From positions 1 to 64,000 of the forward strand of contig JAQUIT010000002.1 of the NCBI GenBank assembly GCA_028681335.1: DNA of 64,000 nt. The letters run 5' to 3'. Under the pieces are notes generated by a model. It saw only the letters and a list, made by a program, of their open reading frames with translations, did not search any database and was not told where the DNA came from. A program made the position numbers and the translations under genes. How positions within the stretch are numbered: the first letter of the stretch is position 1; each line of letters begins with the position of its first letter. This document shows positions 55,154-64,000 of the stretch, one piece after another. The DNA comes from Desulfuromonadaceae bacterium. GTDB lineage: Bacteria > Desulfobacterota > Desulfuromonadia > Geobacterales > Pseudopelobacteraceae.

Positions 55154-56197
55154 ATGATCGGTCTTGTTGAAATCCATACGTTTCTCTCCTCATACCCGAT
55201 AATCACACTTCTTGGGCCGTTCTTCCTCCTTATAGCGATCGTGCTGGCTGTCTATTATCTCCGGATCTCACGCCGTCTGCACTTTCAGGTCGCTCTGCAG
55301 GAACAGACCGACGTCATGTTGCGCAAGCTTTCCTCCGCAGTTGAAAACTCACCCGCCTCCATTATCATTACTGACAAGAAAGGTATTGTCGAGTACGTCA
55401 ATCCGGCCTTTGTCTGGATGACCGGCTATGCACCGGAAGAAGTACTGGGGAACAGTACACGAATGTTAAAAGGTGGTGATCAGCCTGACGAATTCTATCG
55501 TGATATGTGGCAGACGCTTCTGCACGGTGAAGTATGGCGGGGTGAATTCCACAATAAGCAGAAGAACGGGGCTCTCTTTTGGGAAGCTGCCTCCATTTCC
55601 CCCATAACCGATGCTCATGGCGAAATATCACATTTTGTCGCGGTCAAGGAGAATATTACCGACAAAAAGATGCTGCTGGAGCAGCTGGAGCATATGGCAC
55701 GTTTTGACGCGCTGACCGGTCTGTCAAACCGGCGCATGTTTCTTGAACGTCTGGAGCAAAGCGTTGAAATAGCCCGCCGCAACGGGCAGTCATTTGCCCT
55801 GATGTATCTTGACCTTGATGGTTTTAAGCAGATCAATGACCGCTGTGGTCACGAGGCTGGGGATCTGGTGCTGAAAAAAACGGCAGCCCGCTTGCGGGAA
55901 GCGGTAAGAAAGTCGGATAGCGTTGGACGTATGGGGGGCGATGAATTCACGGTTGCACTCGGTACAATCCACCACTATGAAGATGCGGGGCAGGTGGCAG
56001 ACAAGATACTGGAAGCGCTGCGTCGTCCGATCATCCTGCCGGACGGCACGACCGGATGGATTGATGCCAGTATCGGTATCAGTGTTTTTCCGGATGACGC
56101 CACCGATGGAGATGCTCTCATGGCTGCTGCCGATGATGCCATGTATGAAGTAAAGCGTAACGGTAAAAGCGGCTGGCAGCTTGCTTCCCGGCAATAA
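55154..56197 (+). CDS. Membrane PAS-GGDEF diguanylate cyclase
   Basis: 347 aa from the ATG after GAGGA. One membrane helix (about 15-35), a PAS domain (about 58-175, NSPASIIITDKKGIVEYVNPAF...) and a GGDEF domain follow, with the active site RMGGDEF and an RxxD inhibition site (RKSD) before it. It should make cyclic di-GMP. No EAL domain. It is the first gene of a signalling block and ends 61 bases before the next gene. Confidence 0.92.
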   Translation: MIGLVEIHTFLSSYPIITLLGPFFLLIAIVLAVYYLRISRRLHFQVALQEQTDVMLRKLSSAVENSPASIIITDKKGIVEYVNPAFVWMTGYAPEEVLGNSTRMLKGGDQPDEFYRDMWQTLLHGEVWRGEFHNKQKNGALFWEAASISPITDAHGEISHFVAVKENITDKKMLLEQLEHMARFDALTGLSNRRMFLERLEQSVEIARRNGQSFALMYLDLDGFKQINDRCGHEAGDLVLKKTAARLREAVRKSDSVGRMGGDEFTVALGTIHHYEDAGQVADKILEALRRPIILPDGTTGWIDASIGISVFPDDATDGDALMAAADDAMYEVKRNGKSGWQLASRQ

Positions 56198-56258
56198 AGA
56201 CGTACACTGGAAGGCATGCTGCATGCGTGCTCAGATGGAAGTTTAAAAGGGCCTTTCT

Positions 56259-57827
56259 ATGGATAAAGACATGAATTACGGGCCACCGCCACATCAGGTC
56301 TGTGATCTGCAACTGAATAGCAGCCGGTACGACCAGTTGCGTCATGCCATTAATCAGCATGCCATTGTCAGTGCAACAGACGAGAACGGTACCATTGTCG
56401 AGGTCAATGACAAATTCTGTGCAATAAGCGGTTACAGCCGTCGTGAATTGATTGGCAAGAACCATCGCATCGTCAAGTCGGGGATACATCCTGACTCCTT
56501 GTATCAGGATATGTGGGCCACAATCACCAGAGGCAGTGTGTGGCAGGGGACTGTCTGCAACCGTAAAAAGGATAGTGGTTACTATTGGGTTGAAGCCACT
56601 ATCGTGCCTATTCTGGACGAACATGGGCTTCCGTGGCGCTATATATCGATCCGCACCGACATTACCGCATTCAAGCAGGCCCACGAACAGTTGGAGTTGG
56701 AGCTGGGAAGAACTCAGGCTTTACTTGAGGCGCTTGGTGAAGGGGTCTTCGGTGTGGATGCGCAGGGTCTATGCACCTTTATCAATCCGGCCGCCCTTTT
56801 GATGCTTGGTTATGAACAGGAGGACGTCTTGGGACAAAACTCCCACAAACTCTTTCGTTGTAGCACCGATCTCAGTTTTCAGGTGCCGGAGGGTGAATGC
56901 CCAGTCTGCGATACACTGAGAGACGGACTATCACGCAAGACGGATGATAATAATATTTTTTGCAAGGATGGCACTCTTTTGCCGGTCAGCCTCTCCGTGA
57001 GTCCGATCGGTGATAAATATTTAGGGTGGGGAGCTGTGGCCGTTTTTCGTGACCTGTCAGGTCGCAAGGCCATGGAAGCCGGTCTCATTGCCGCCCGGGA
57101 TGAGGCGCAGGCCGCCAACCAGGCCAAGTCACTGTTTCTTTCCAATATGAGCCATGAACTGCGTACGCCGCTGAATGCCATTCTCGGGTTTGGCCAGCTT
57201 TTGGAGGGGGATCCGGCCTTGAATCCGGACCAGCTTGATTCGGTGCAGGAGATAACCGGTGCGGGTAGTCATCTGCTGGAACTGGTGAACGAGGTGCTGG
57301 ACCTTGCCAGGATAGAATCCGGTCGCCAGGAGCTGACACTGGGGCCGATTGCCGTTGATGAACTTGTTGGCGAATGCCTGTCTCTGACGACCACGCAGGC
57401 GGCGCAGCGCGGAATCTGTTTCTCTCTCCCGCCGGTCTCCGGATGTATCCTGCGTGCCGACCGGACACGCCTCAAACAGGCTCTGGTCAACCTGCTCAGT
57501 AACGCTGTTAAGTATAACCGACCGGGTGGCGGGGTGAGTCTGGAATATGAGCTGCAGGAGGGACGCAACATGCGCATTCATGTGCATGATACCGGTGGCG
57601 GAATTGCTCCGGAGCGGTTGCCGGAACTCTTTCAGCCGTTTCACCGCCTCGGGCAGGAGCTGGGTGAGGTGGAGGGAACCGGTATCGGTCTTGCCATTAC
57701 CAAACAGCTGATAGAGGCAATGGGAGGGACGGTAGGCGCGTCCAGCATCCTTGGTGAGGGAAGTGACTTCTGGCTGGAGTTGCCACTGACGGTTCCGTCT
57801 GAAAACAAAGGGGGTAGTACCGCGTGA
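56259..57827 (+). CDS. PAS-PAS sensor histidine kinase (soluble)
   Basis: 522 aa without membrane helices. A PAS domain (about 28-140, NGTIVEVNDKFCAISGYSRREL), a second PAS (about 155-275, with Cys-containing CPVCDTL), a HisKA box with the His in FLSNMSHELRTPLNAILG, and an ATPase domain ending GTGIGLAITKQLI. The kinase works in the cytoplasm on an internal signal. Its stop overlaps the next GTG start by 4 bases. It has no receiver of its own. Confidence 0.92.
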   Translation: MDKDMNYGPPPHQVCDLQLNSSRYDQLRHAINQHAIVSATDENGTIVEVNDKFCAISGYSRRELIGKNHRIVKSGIHPDSLYQDMWATITRGSVWQGTVCNRKKDSGYYWVEATIVPILDEHGLPWRYISIRTDITAFKQAHEQLELELGRTQALLEALGEGVFGVDAQGLCTFINPAALLMLGYEQEDVLGQNSHKLFRCSTDLSFQVPEGECPVCDTLRDGLSRKTDDNNIFCKDGTLLPVSLSVSPIGDKYLGWGAVAVFRDLSGRKAMEAGLIAARDEAQAANQAKSLFLSNMSHELRTPLNAILGFGQLLEGDPALNPDQLDSVQEITGAGSHLLELVNEVLDLARIESGRQELTLGPIAVDELVGECLSLTTTQAAQRGICFSLPPVSGCILRADRTRLKQALVNLLSNAVKYNRPGGGVSLEYELQEGRNMRIHVHDTGGGIAPERLPELFQPFHRLGQELGEVEGTGIGLAITKQLIEAMGGTVGASSILGEGSDFWLELPLTVPSENKGGSTA

Positions 57828-59863
57828 CCAGCACGGATAAGCGGCCTGGAGAACGTACCCGTTTGGAAGCGGCCGAACAGGCTCTGCACGATATAAAGGT
57901 CCGGTTAAACAAAACCCAGGAGATAGCTCACTTGGGCTGTTGGGAGTTAAACACTCTGACAGGGCAACTGTTCTGGTCCGATGAGGTCTACCGTATCTTT
58001 GGCATGCTCCCGCAGGAGTTTGCAGCCACCTATGAGGCGTTTATTGATTCGGTGCATCCGGACGATCGTGATTTGGTTAACTCGGCGTACACCTCTTCAA
58101 TACAAGAGGATAAAGACGGCTATGAGATTGAGCATCGCATTGTCCGTAAGCAAAGCGGCGCTATCCGTTATGTCCGTGAAAAATGTGAGCATAGCAGAGA
58201 CGCGGCAGGAAAAATTATCGGCTCTGTCGGCATGGTGCAGGATATTACCGATTACAAGAATGTGAATGATTCGCTGGAACAGCGAACGCTACAGGTCGAA
58301 CGGCTGGCTCACGAACAACAGTTTATCCTGAGTATCATGCCGATAGGGGCGGCATTTCTCAAGGACAGAGAAATTTTGGCAGCCAACCCCGCTTTTGACG
58401 AGATTTTTGGTTACGAAAGCGGTACTGCGCTAGGCGTCAATATGATGGCGTTGTATCCGGACAGCGAAACCTATGAACACATTGGAAAGAGTGCCTATCC
58501 GGAGATCGGTGGTGGCGGAACCCACACCGTTGATTCGTTGATGAAGAAGAGGGACGGTTCTCTGATCTGGTGCAGTCTTGTTGGTCGCGCTGTGAATGCG
58601 GAAAAGCCAGACAACGGCTCAATCTGGATGTTCAAAGACATCACCGCTCGGAAGCGTGCGGAAGATCTGCTTCTTGAGTCCAATCGTCTGCTCAATGAAG
58701 CAAGGGAGCAGGCTGAATCAGCCAGCCGGGCCAAGAGCGACTTTTTAGCACGTATGAGTCATGAGCTGCGCACGCCGATGAATGCCATAATCGGTTTTAC
58801 GCAACTGTTGGAAGACGACCGGGACAACCCGCTTTCCGAGGATCAGCAAGATAGCCTCCATGAGATCAACAAGGCGGGAAATCACCTGCTTGAATTGATC
58901 AATGAGGTGCTGGATCTTGCCCGCATAGAGAATGGTCGTCAGTCACTATCCATTGAACCACTGGAGCCGTGGGAAATCTGCTCCGAATGCGTCTCTCTGC
59001 TGCGGCCTCTGGCGCAGGAACGCGGCATTGCCGTGACTATTATTCCAGCGGCTGCCGGCAGGGTCGTCGCCGATCGTACCAAGTTGCGTCAGGTGCTGAT
59101 TAATCTGATCTCCAACGCCATCAAGTTTAATCATGAAAGCGGCACTGTTGCAGTCGGCTTTGAGTTGCGGCCGGAGAGGTTGCTGCGTATCTGGGTCCGT
59201 GATAGCGGACCAGGTATAACCCCTGACTTTCTGCCGCGCCTGTTTCTCCCTTTCGAGCGTGCAGCAGCTGTCGACGGCATGGTAGAAGGGACCGGAATCG
59301 GTTTGGTGCTGGCGAAGCGTTTGGTCGAAGCTATGGGTGGAGCTATCGGGGTTGAAACCAGCGTCGATAACGGATCACTGTTCTGGGTTGAACTGCCTCA
59401 CACCGGGCAGATGGAGGAACTTGAAGCCTCCACGACGGCTGCGACGGTGCCTCTTCCCGTACCGTCAGCCCGAGGACGGCGGATCCTGTATATTGAAGAC
59501 AATCCTGCTAATATGCGGCTGGTGAAGAAAATTGTCTCAGGTCTTGGTGGGGTTAATCTTATCAGCGTTGAAACTGCCGAAGCGGGTCTTGATTTGCTGC
59601 GAACCGTAACCCCCGACTTGATTCTGCTGGACATAAACCTGCCGGGTATGGATGGTTTTGAGGCGTTTGGACGTTTACGGGCAAATCAACAGACACGGGA
59701 TATCCCGGTAATTGCGGTGACGGCCAGTGCCATGCCGGATCAGGTGAAGAGGATAATCGCGGCTGGTTTTGATGAATGCCTGACAAAACCGATCAACGTG
59801 CAGCGGTTCGTCAAAGTTATCAGTATGCAGTTAGAGAAGGTTGCTCCTGGAGAAGAGGCATGA
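57824..59863 (+). CDS. PAS-PAS hybrid sensor histidine kinase
   Basis: 679 aa from a GTG that overlaps the upstream stop. A PAS domain with a PAC part (about 28-140), a second PAS (about 165-280), HisKA with FLARMSHELRTPMNAIIG, an ATPase domain (GTGIGLVLAKRLVEAMGG) and a C-terminal receiver with LYIEDNPAN and the target Asp in LILLDINLPGMDG. The kinase core resembles that of the preceding gene, suggesting tandem duplication followed by gain of a receiver. Its TGA overlaps the HD-GYP start. Confidence 0.93.
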   Translation: MTSTDKRPGERTRLEAAEQALHDIKVRLNKTQEIAHLGCWELNTLTGQLFWSDEVYRIFGMLPQEFAATYEAFIDSVHPDDRDLVNSAYTSSIQEDKDGYEIEHRIVRKQSGAIRYVREKCEHSRDAAGKIIGSVGMVQDITDYKNVNDSLEQRTLQVERLAHEQQFILSIMPIGAAFLKDREILAANPAFDEIFGYESGTALGVNMMALYPDSETYEHIGKSAYPEIGGGGTHTVDSLMKKRDGSLIWCSLVGRAVNAEKPDNGSIWMFKDITARKRAEDLLLESNRLLNEAREQAESASRAKSDFLARMSHELRTPMNAIIGFTQLLEDDRDNPLSEDQQDSLHEINKAGNHLLELINEVLDLARIENGRQSLSIEPLEPWEICSECVSLLRPLAQERGIAVTIIPAAAGRVVADRTKLRQVLINLISNAIKFNHESGTVAVGFELRPERLLRIWVRDSGPGITPDFLPRLFLPFERAAAVDGMVEGTGIGLVLAKRLVEAMGGAIGVETSVDNGSLFWVELPHTGQMEELEASTTAATVPLPVPSARGRRILYIEDNPANMRLVKKIVSGLGGVNLISVETAEAGLDLLRTVTPDLILLDINLPGMDGFEAFGRLRANQQTRDIPVIAVTASAMPDQVKRIIAAGFDECLTKPINVQRFVKVISMQLEKVAPGEEA

Positions 59864-60924
59864 TCGAGACAGTTGAAATAGCCTATAGCAGCAGAATCAT
59901 GGTCGTTGACGATGAACCGGCCAATCTCAAGCTGCTGGAGAAGATGCTTAAAGCGGAGGGGTTCTTTAATCTGGTGCTGATATCAGATTCTCGGCAGGTT
60001 AAAGCTGCCTATCGTGCCGAACCGACGTCACTGATTCTGCTGGATATCAATATGCCGTATCTGGATGGCTATCAGGTTATGGCCGAGCTGAAGGAGTTGA
60101 ACGACCCGTTGCTGCCGCCGATCCTGGTGCTGACTGCCCAGGCCGGAAGGGAGTTCTTGATGCGTGCCCTTAACGAAGGGGCTCGAGATTTTCTCAGTAA
60201 ACCGTTCGACCGCTATGAGTTGATCGCCAGGGTCAAGAACCTGCTGGATGCCCATCTGGCACTGCGCTTTACGTTCGATCAGAAGGGGCTCCTTGAGGAA
60301 TTGGTGCGCAAACGCACCGCCGAGGTGGTTCAATCGCGCCTGGAAATTGTGCAGCGGCTGGGGCGCGCTTCGGAGTACCGCGACAATGAAACCGGGCGGC
60401 ATCTTCTGCGCATGAGTCATAGCGCAGCACTGTTAGCCAAGCAGATCGGCTGGAACAGGGAACGCTGCGAGCTGCTGCTGAATACCAGCCCCATGCACGA
60501 TCTGGGCAAAATCGGTATTTCGGATACAATTCTGTTGAAACCGGCGCGTCTGACGCCGGAGGAACGGGCTATTATGGAGACCCACACCACGATCGGTGCC
60601 AATATTCTGTCAGGTTCCAATAACGAACTGCTTGAAACAGCCCGGATCATAGCCCAGACACATCATGAAAAATGGGACGGCAGCGGCTATCCCGGCAAGC
60701 TTGCCGGTGAGGCGATCCCACTTGAGGGACGTATCGCGGCAATAGTGGATGTTTTTGACGCTCTCACCTCAGAACGCCCCTACAAAAAAGCCTGGAGTGT
60801 TGATGAGGCGGTTGAGGATATGCACAAGCAGAGTGGGAGCCATTTTGATCCGGTGTTGGTGGAACATTTTATGGCAATTCTCCCCGAAGTCCTCATGATC
60901 AGGGAACGTTTTTCCGAAATATGA
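59860..60924 (+). CDS. Response regulator with HD-GYP c-di-GMP phosphodiesterase
   Basis: 354 aa from the ATG that overlaps the upstream stop (ATGA). A receiver domain (about 8-130, MVVDDEPANLKLLE, target Asp in LILLDINMP) precedes an HD-GYP domain with MHDLGKIGISD and HHEKWDGSGYPGKLAGEAIP. HD-GYP proteins break down cyclic di-GMP to GMP. With the two kinases next to it, it is the likely output of their phosphorelay. Confidence 0.94.
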   Translation: MIETVEIAYSSRIMVVDDEPANLKLLEKMLKAEGFFNLVLISDSRQVKAAYRAEPTSLILLDINMPYLDGYQVMAELKELNDPLLPPILVLTAQAGREFLMRALNEGARDFLSKPFDRYELIARVKNLLDAHLALRFTFDQKGLLEELVRKRTAEVVQSRLEIVQRLGRASEYRDNETGRHLLRMSHSAALLAKQIGWNRERCELLLNTSPMHDLGKIGISDTILLKPARLTPEERAIMETHTTIGANILSGSNNELLETARIIAQTHHEKWDGSGYPGKLAGEAIPLEGRIAAIVDVFDALTSERPYKKAWSVDEAVEDMHKQSGSHFDPVLVEHFMAILPEVLMIRERFSEI

Positions 60925-61031
60925 TGTGTGCGCGTCCGGTACACGTAACCGAAAACTCCTTGCAGGAAACCTTGCAATAATATCTGATTATGATACTAAC
61001 AATACTCAATATTTATTAAGAGGAGAAGACC

Positions 61032-62150
61032 ATGGGGTTTTTTGGCAACAACAGCAAGGCTGAGCTGGCAGAGAAGGATGCTGAAATAAAGAAGCTGATG
61101 CAAATGGTCGATAATGTGGATAATATCGTCATGCTCTGCGACGCCACACCTGAAAATAAAGTGTTTTACATGAATAACCGGGCAAAATCTCTGATGCAGC
61201 AGCACCGCTCCGAGTTGAATGCCGGGTTGCGCGGGGCTGATGTCAGTAATGCCTTTGGTAACTCGATCCATCAGTACCATAAAGATCCGGGTCGCGTGAA
61301 ACGGCTCTTTTCAAATCCCCGTACCGACCTGCCTCACACCGCTGAAATACCGATTGGTGCCGTTACCTTGAAGACGACCGCCTATCCGATCTGGGACAGT
61401 AATGACGGCAGCAAGGTCCTCTGCTTTATGGCGTGCTGGAGTGACGTTACTGCCGAAAAGCTTGTGAAGGAGCAGCAGTCTCAGCAGATAGAGCGAAAGA
61501 ACTACCTTGAAGAGCGGATCCATCAGATCGCCACGGCCATGGAAGAGATGAGCATGACCGTCAACGAGGTTGCCGGTAACACCAGCAACGCCTCCGACTC
61601 GGCTTCCCAGGTGTCGGATAACGCGCTTGAAGGGCAGAAAGTCGTCAATCAGGCTGTTCAGGAGATGCAGAAGGTGGCTGAAGTCGTCAGGTCCTCGGCA
61701 CTTATCGTTGGCAACCTGGGGGCTACCTCGGAGAAGATCGGCGAGTTTGTCAACGTCATTAACGAGATTGCCGATCAGACCAATCTGTTGGCCCTCAACG
61801 CCGCCATTGAAGCGGCCAGAGCCGGTGAAATGGGGCGCGGTTTTGCGGTTGTGGCTGACGAGGTCCGTCGGCTGGCAGAGCGTACCATGACCTCGACCAA
61901 GCAGATCAGCGCCATGGTTGCCGAGATCCAGGGAGGAACCAGGCTGGCGGTTGAGTCAATTGAGCGCGGCAAGACTGAAGCTGAGAAGGGGGAGGCGCTT
62001 TCGCACAAGGCTGAAGAATCGCTGAATTCCATCGTCCAGTCAGTTGAAGAGATCAAGAACATGATCGCCCAGATTGCCACCGCTTCTGAGGAACAGGCGG
62101 CAACGGCAACGGTTATCGCCAGTAATCTGGAAGAGATATCGCGGCAATAA
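61032..62150 (+). CDS. Soluble methyl-accepting chemotaxis protein with PAS domain
   Basis: 372 aa with no membrane helix. A PAS-like domain (about 20-150, [20 protein letters not shown]) is followed by the chemoreceptor signalling hairpin with [21 protein letters not shown] and [16 protein letters not shown]. It should signal to CheA from the cytoplasm. AGAGGAGA precedes the ATG. No che genes are adjacent. It could report the same internal state as the neighbouring PAS kinases. Confidence 0.92.
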   Translation: MGFFGNNSKAELAEKDAEIKKLMQMVDNVDNIVMLCDATPENKVFYMNNRAKSLMQQHRSELNAGLRGADVSNAFGNSIHQYHKDPGRVKRLFSNPRTDLPHTAEIPIGAVTLKTTAYPIWDSNDGSKVLCFMACWSDVTAEKLVKEQQSQQIERKNYLEERIHQIATAMEEMSMTVNEVAGNTSNASDSASQVSDNALEGQKVVNQAVQEMQKVAEVVRSSALIVGNLGATSEKIGEFVNVINEIADQTNLLALNAAIEAARAGEMGRGFAVVADEVRRLAERTMTSTKQISAMVAEIQGGTRLAVESIERGKTEAEKGEALSHKAEESLNSIVQSVEEIKNMIAQIATASEEQAATATVIASNLEEISRQ

Positions 62151-62181
62151 CTTCATATACATTGATCAACCGAAGGTAAAC

Positions 62182-62215
62182 AAAGAGGGACCGGCTTGAT
62201 AGCCGGTCCCTCTTT
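62182..62215. terminator. Bidirectional terminator
   Basis: A perfect 15 bp inverted repeat (AAAGAGGGACCGGCT) with loop TGAT lies between the convergent ends of the chemoreceptor and RNase J genes. Confidence 0.88.
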
Positions 62216-62236
62216 TAGTCGGGTGTGAGAGAGTCT

Positions 62237-63919
62237 CTACATCTCCATAATCAGTGGCAGTATGACCGGCCTCCGCTCGATGGTTTTTTTGCAGAAACGG
62301 CGCAGTGCCTGACGCACTGCCGTCTTGACTTCATCGCAGTCGCAGCGCATTTCAGCATTGATCTCCTCAAGGGCAAACGCCACAACCTTGCGGGCCTCTT
62401 CAAGATACTCCTGGCTCTCATCCTCAAAGACAAAGCCGCGCGAAACGATGTCCGGACCGTAAATGACGGCGCCCGTTGTCATGTTAAGCCCGATGATGAC
62501 GACGATCATGCCGTCTTCTGACAGATGTTTTCTGTCTCTCAGCACGATCCGGCCGACGTCGCCGACCCCTTTGCCGTCAACAAAAACCCTGCCGGATTCA
62601 ATGTGCTCCACAATAGCGGCAGTATCGGAATAGAAGGAAACCACTTCGCCGTTGGTTGCCAGTATGCAGCGTTCCTCCGGAATTCCGACTTTGCGGGCCA
62701 GCTGGATATGCTTGAACAGATGACGATACTCGCCATGGATCGGGATGAAGAAGCGCGGCCGCACGGTGTTGAGCATCAGTTTCAGCTCTTCCTGGGAGGC
62801 GTGCCCCGAAACATGCACTTCGGAAACCCTTTCATGGAAAACTTCGGCACCGCGGCGGTAAAGGTGGTTAATCAGCTCGGAAATGGTCCGCTCATTGCCG
62901 GGGATGACACGCGAGGAGAGGATGACGGTGTCGCCTTTCTCAAGCTTTATCTGCTTGTGGTCGTCCATGGCGATGCGGGTCAGGGCGCTCATCGGCTCTC
63001 CCTGACTGCCGGTGGAGATGATGCAGACCTGTTCAGGAGGCAGATGCGGCAACTCTCTCAGATCCATCAGCTGCTCGTCATTTATGGTCAGATAGCCAAG
63101 GTCACGGGCTATCTGAACGTTCTTCACCATTGAACGACCGTTCAGCAGGATCTTGCGCCCGCAGTTTGCTGCGACGTCGGCCACCTGCTGGACACGGTGG
63201 ATACTGCTGGAGAATGCGGCAACGATAATTCGGCCGCTGCATTTCGGGAAGATGTCCCCGAACGCTTCACCGACATATTTTTCGGAGAGGGTGTACCCCT
63301 CACGTTCAACATTTGTCGAATCTGAGAGCAGTGCCAGAACGCCTGCCTCGCCGTAGCGCGACAGGGAGGCCAGGTCGGTCAGCTGGCCGTCGACCGGGGT
63401 ATGGTCGATCTTGAAGTCGCCAGTGTGAATGACAACTCCTTCCGGAGAGGTTATCGCCAGGGCGCAACCGTCAACGATTGAATGGGCCACACGCAGGAAC
63501 TCGACCTGAAAGCAGCCGATGGTGACGCTGTCCCGTGGCTTGACGGTTACCAGCTCCACCGCTCCGTCCAGTTTGTATTCCTCCAGCTTGGCGCTAACCA
63601 GGCCGAGCGTCAGGGCGGTGCCGTACACGGGAACGTTCAGCTCTTGCAGCACAAAGGGGAGGGCGCCGATATGGTCCTCGTGACCATGGGTCAGGCAGAT
63701 CGCCCGCACGTTTTCGGCCCGCTCACGCAGCCAGCTGATATCGGGGATGACATAGTCGATGCCGAGCATGTCGGGGGAGGGAAACATGAGGCCGCAATCG
63801 ACGATCAGGATGTCGTCGCCATGCTGGTAGGCCATCATGTTCATGCCGATCTCGCCCAGCCCGCCGAGGGCAACAATCTGTAGTGCCGAGAGTGATTCTA
63901 CTGCTTCTGTTTCATCCAT
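62237..63919 (-). CDS. rnj: Ribonuclease J
   Basis: 560 aa, usual length. RNase J is a 5'-3' exonuclease and endonuclease that matures and degrades RNA. The N-terminal metallo-beta-lactamase domain has ALGGLGEIGMN, DCGLMFP and the zinc site THGHEDHIGALP. The beta-CASP part includes SDSTNVEREGYT, IVAAFSSSIHRVQQV and the closing VSGHASQEEL. The C-terminal 100 residues are the extra RNase J domain. The ribosome site before its ATG is weak. Its presence with RNase Y gives this genome two Bacillus-type decay enzymes. Confidence 0.96.
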   Translation of the reverse strand: MDETEAVESLSALQIVALGGLGEIGMNMMAYQHGDDILIVDCGLMFPSPDMLGIDYVIPDISWLRERAENVRAICLTHGHEDHIGALPFVLQELNVPVYGTALTLGLVSAKLEEYKLDGAVELVTVKPRDSVTIGCFQVEFLRVAHSIVDGCALAITSPEGVVIHTGDFKIDHTPVDGQLTDLASLSRYGEAGVLALLSDSTNVEREGYTLSEKYVGEAFGDIFPKCSGRIIVAAFSSSIHRVQQVADVAANCGRKILLNGRSMVKNVQIARDLGYLTINDEQLMDLRELPHLPPEQVCIISTGSQGEPMSALTRIAMDDHKQIKLEKGDTVILSSRVIPGNERTISELINHLYRRGAEVFHERVSEVHVSGHASQEELKLMLNTVRPRFFIPIHGEYRHLFKHIQLARKVGIPEERCILATNGEVVSFYSDTAAIVEHIESGRVFVDGKGVGDVGRIVLRDRKHLSEDGMIVVIIGLNMTTGAVIYGPDIVSRGFVFEDESQEYLEEARKVVAFALEEINAEMRCDCDEVKTAVRQALRRFCKKTIERRPVILPLIMEM

Positions 63920-64000
63920 AGGTTATCTTTCATGTTGCTGAGGTGCCAGCGCAGTTATTTTTTTATCACACTTTGCGATCCATGATTTGCCGGGAGTAAC

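Overview
The window looks like a chromosome segment of a Geobacter/Trichlorobacter-type bacterium (Desulfuromonadia, formerly Deltaproteobacteria). The grounds are the gene content: a tetraheme flavocytochrome c, many PAS-rich sensor kinases and GGDEF/HD-GYP proteins, a DUF4388-HDOD protein, NtrC-type regulation with a sigma-54 promoter, anaerobic ferredoxins, and core genes of Gram-negative type (LpoB, YcfL, OprD-like porin). No rRNA, tRNA, CRISPR array or prophage was seen.

Positions 1-6100 hold a promoterless-looking integron gene-cassette array read on the minus strand. Five clear attC recombination sites and one degenerate one separate single small genes: membrane proteins, an unknown 193 aa protein paired with a 50 aa membrane peptide, a PD-(D/E)XK-type nuclease and an HNH endonuclease. 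The left edge carries domains V-VI of a group II intron, in the orientation opposite to the cassettes, as known for group IIC-attC introns. No integron integrase is in the window. Positions 6100-7330 are repeat-rich: a hairpin, a cluster of CTTATATAAG-type palindromes spaced about 20 bp, a 117 aa orphan gene and a large inverted repeat.

Positions 7328-24900 are mainly housekeeping and stress genes: ftsK, a YgbA/ferredoxin pair that suggests nitrosative stress, two signalling proteins, a macrodomain protein, the katG-perR pair with a PerR-like operator, an ABC-F ATPase, a secreted metallo-hydrolase, a heme-binding protein, aspartase and an Nfu protein. Three GC-rich palindromic elements with a CCCCTCCC core are scattered here.

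Positions 27437-35318 form an inducible anaerobic respiration locus. It holds a periplasmic-ligand sensor kinase, an NtrC-type regulator coupled to it by a 4 bp overlap, a sigma-54 promoter, a tetraheme flavocytochrome c of the fumarate reductase family, an MFS transporter and an OprD-like porin. The likely job is sensing, import and reduction of a small unsaturated organic acid.

Positions 36905-41764 are an envelope lipoprotein operon (COG3014, CsgG-like, YcfL, LpoB, DUF1566) followed by a basic secreted protein. Positions 41879-55000 hold HDOD, SCP2-like and cytidylate-kinase-like genes, then a dense core run: smc, roadblock, ftsY, ZapB-like, zapA, a 6S RNA candidate, 5-formyl-THF cyclo-ligase, rny, ymdB and tyrS. 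Positions 55154-62150 are a signalling block of PAS-GGDEF, two PAS histidine kinases, an HD-GYP response regulator and a soluble chemoreceptor. The window ends with a minus-strand RNase J gene.
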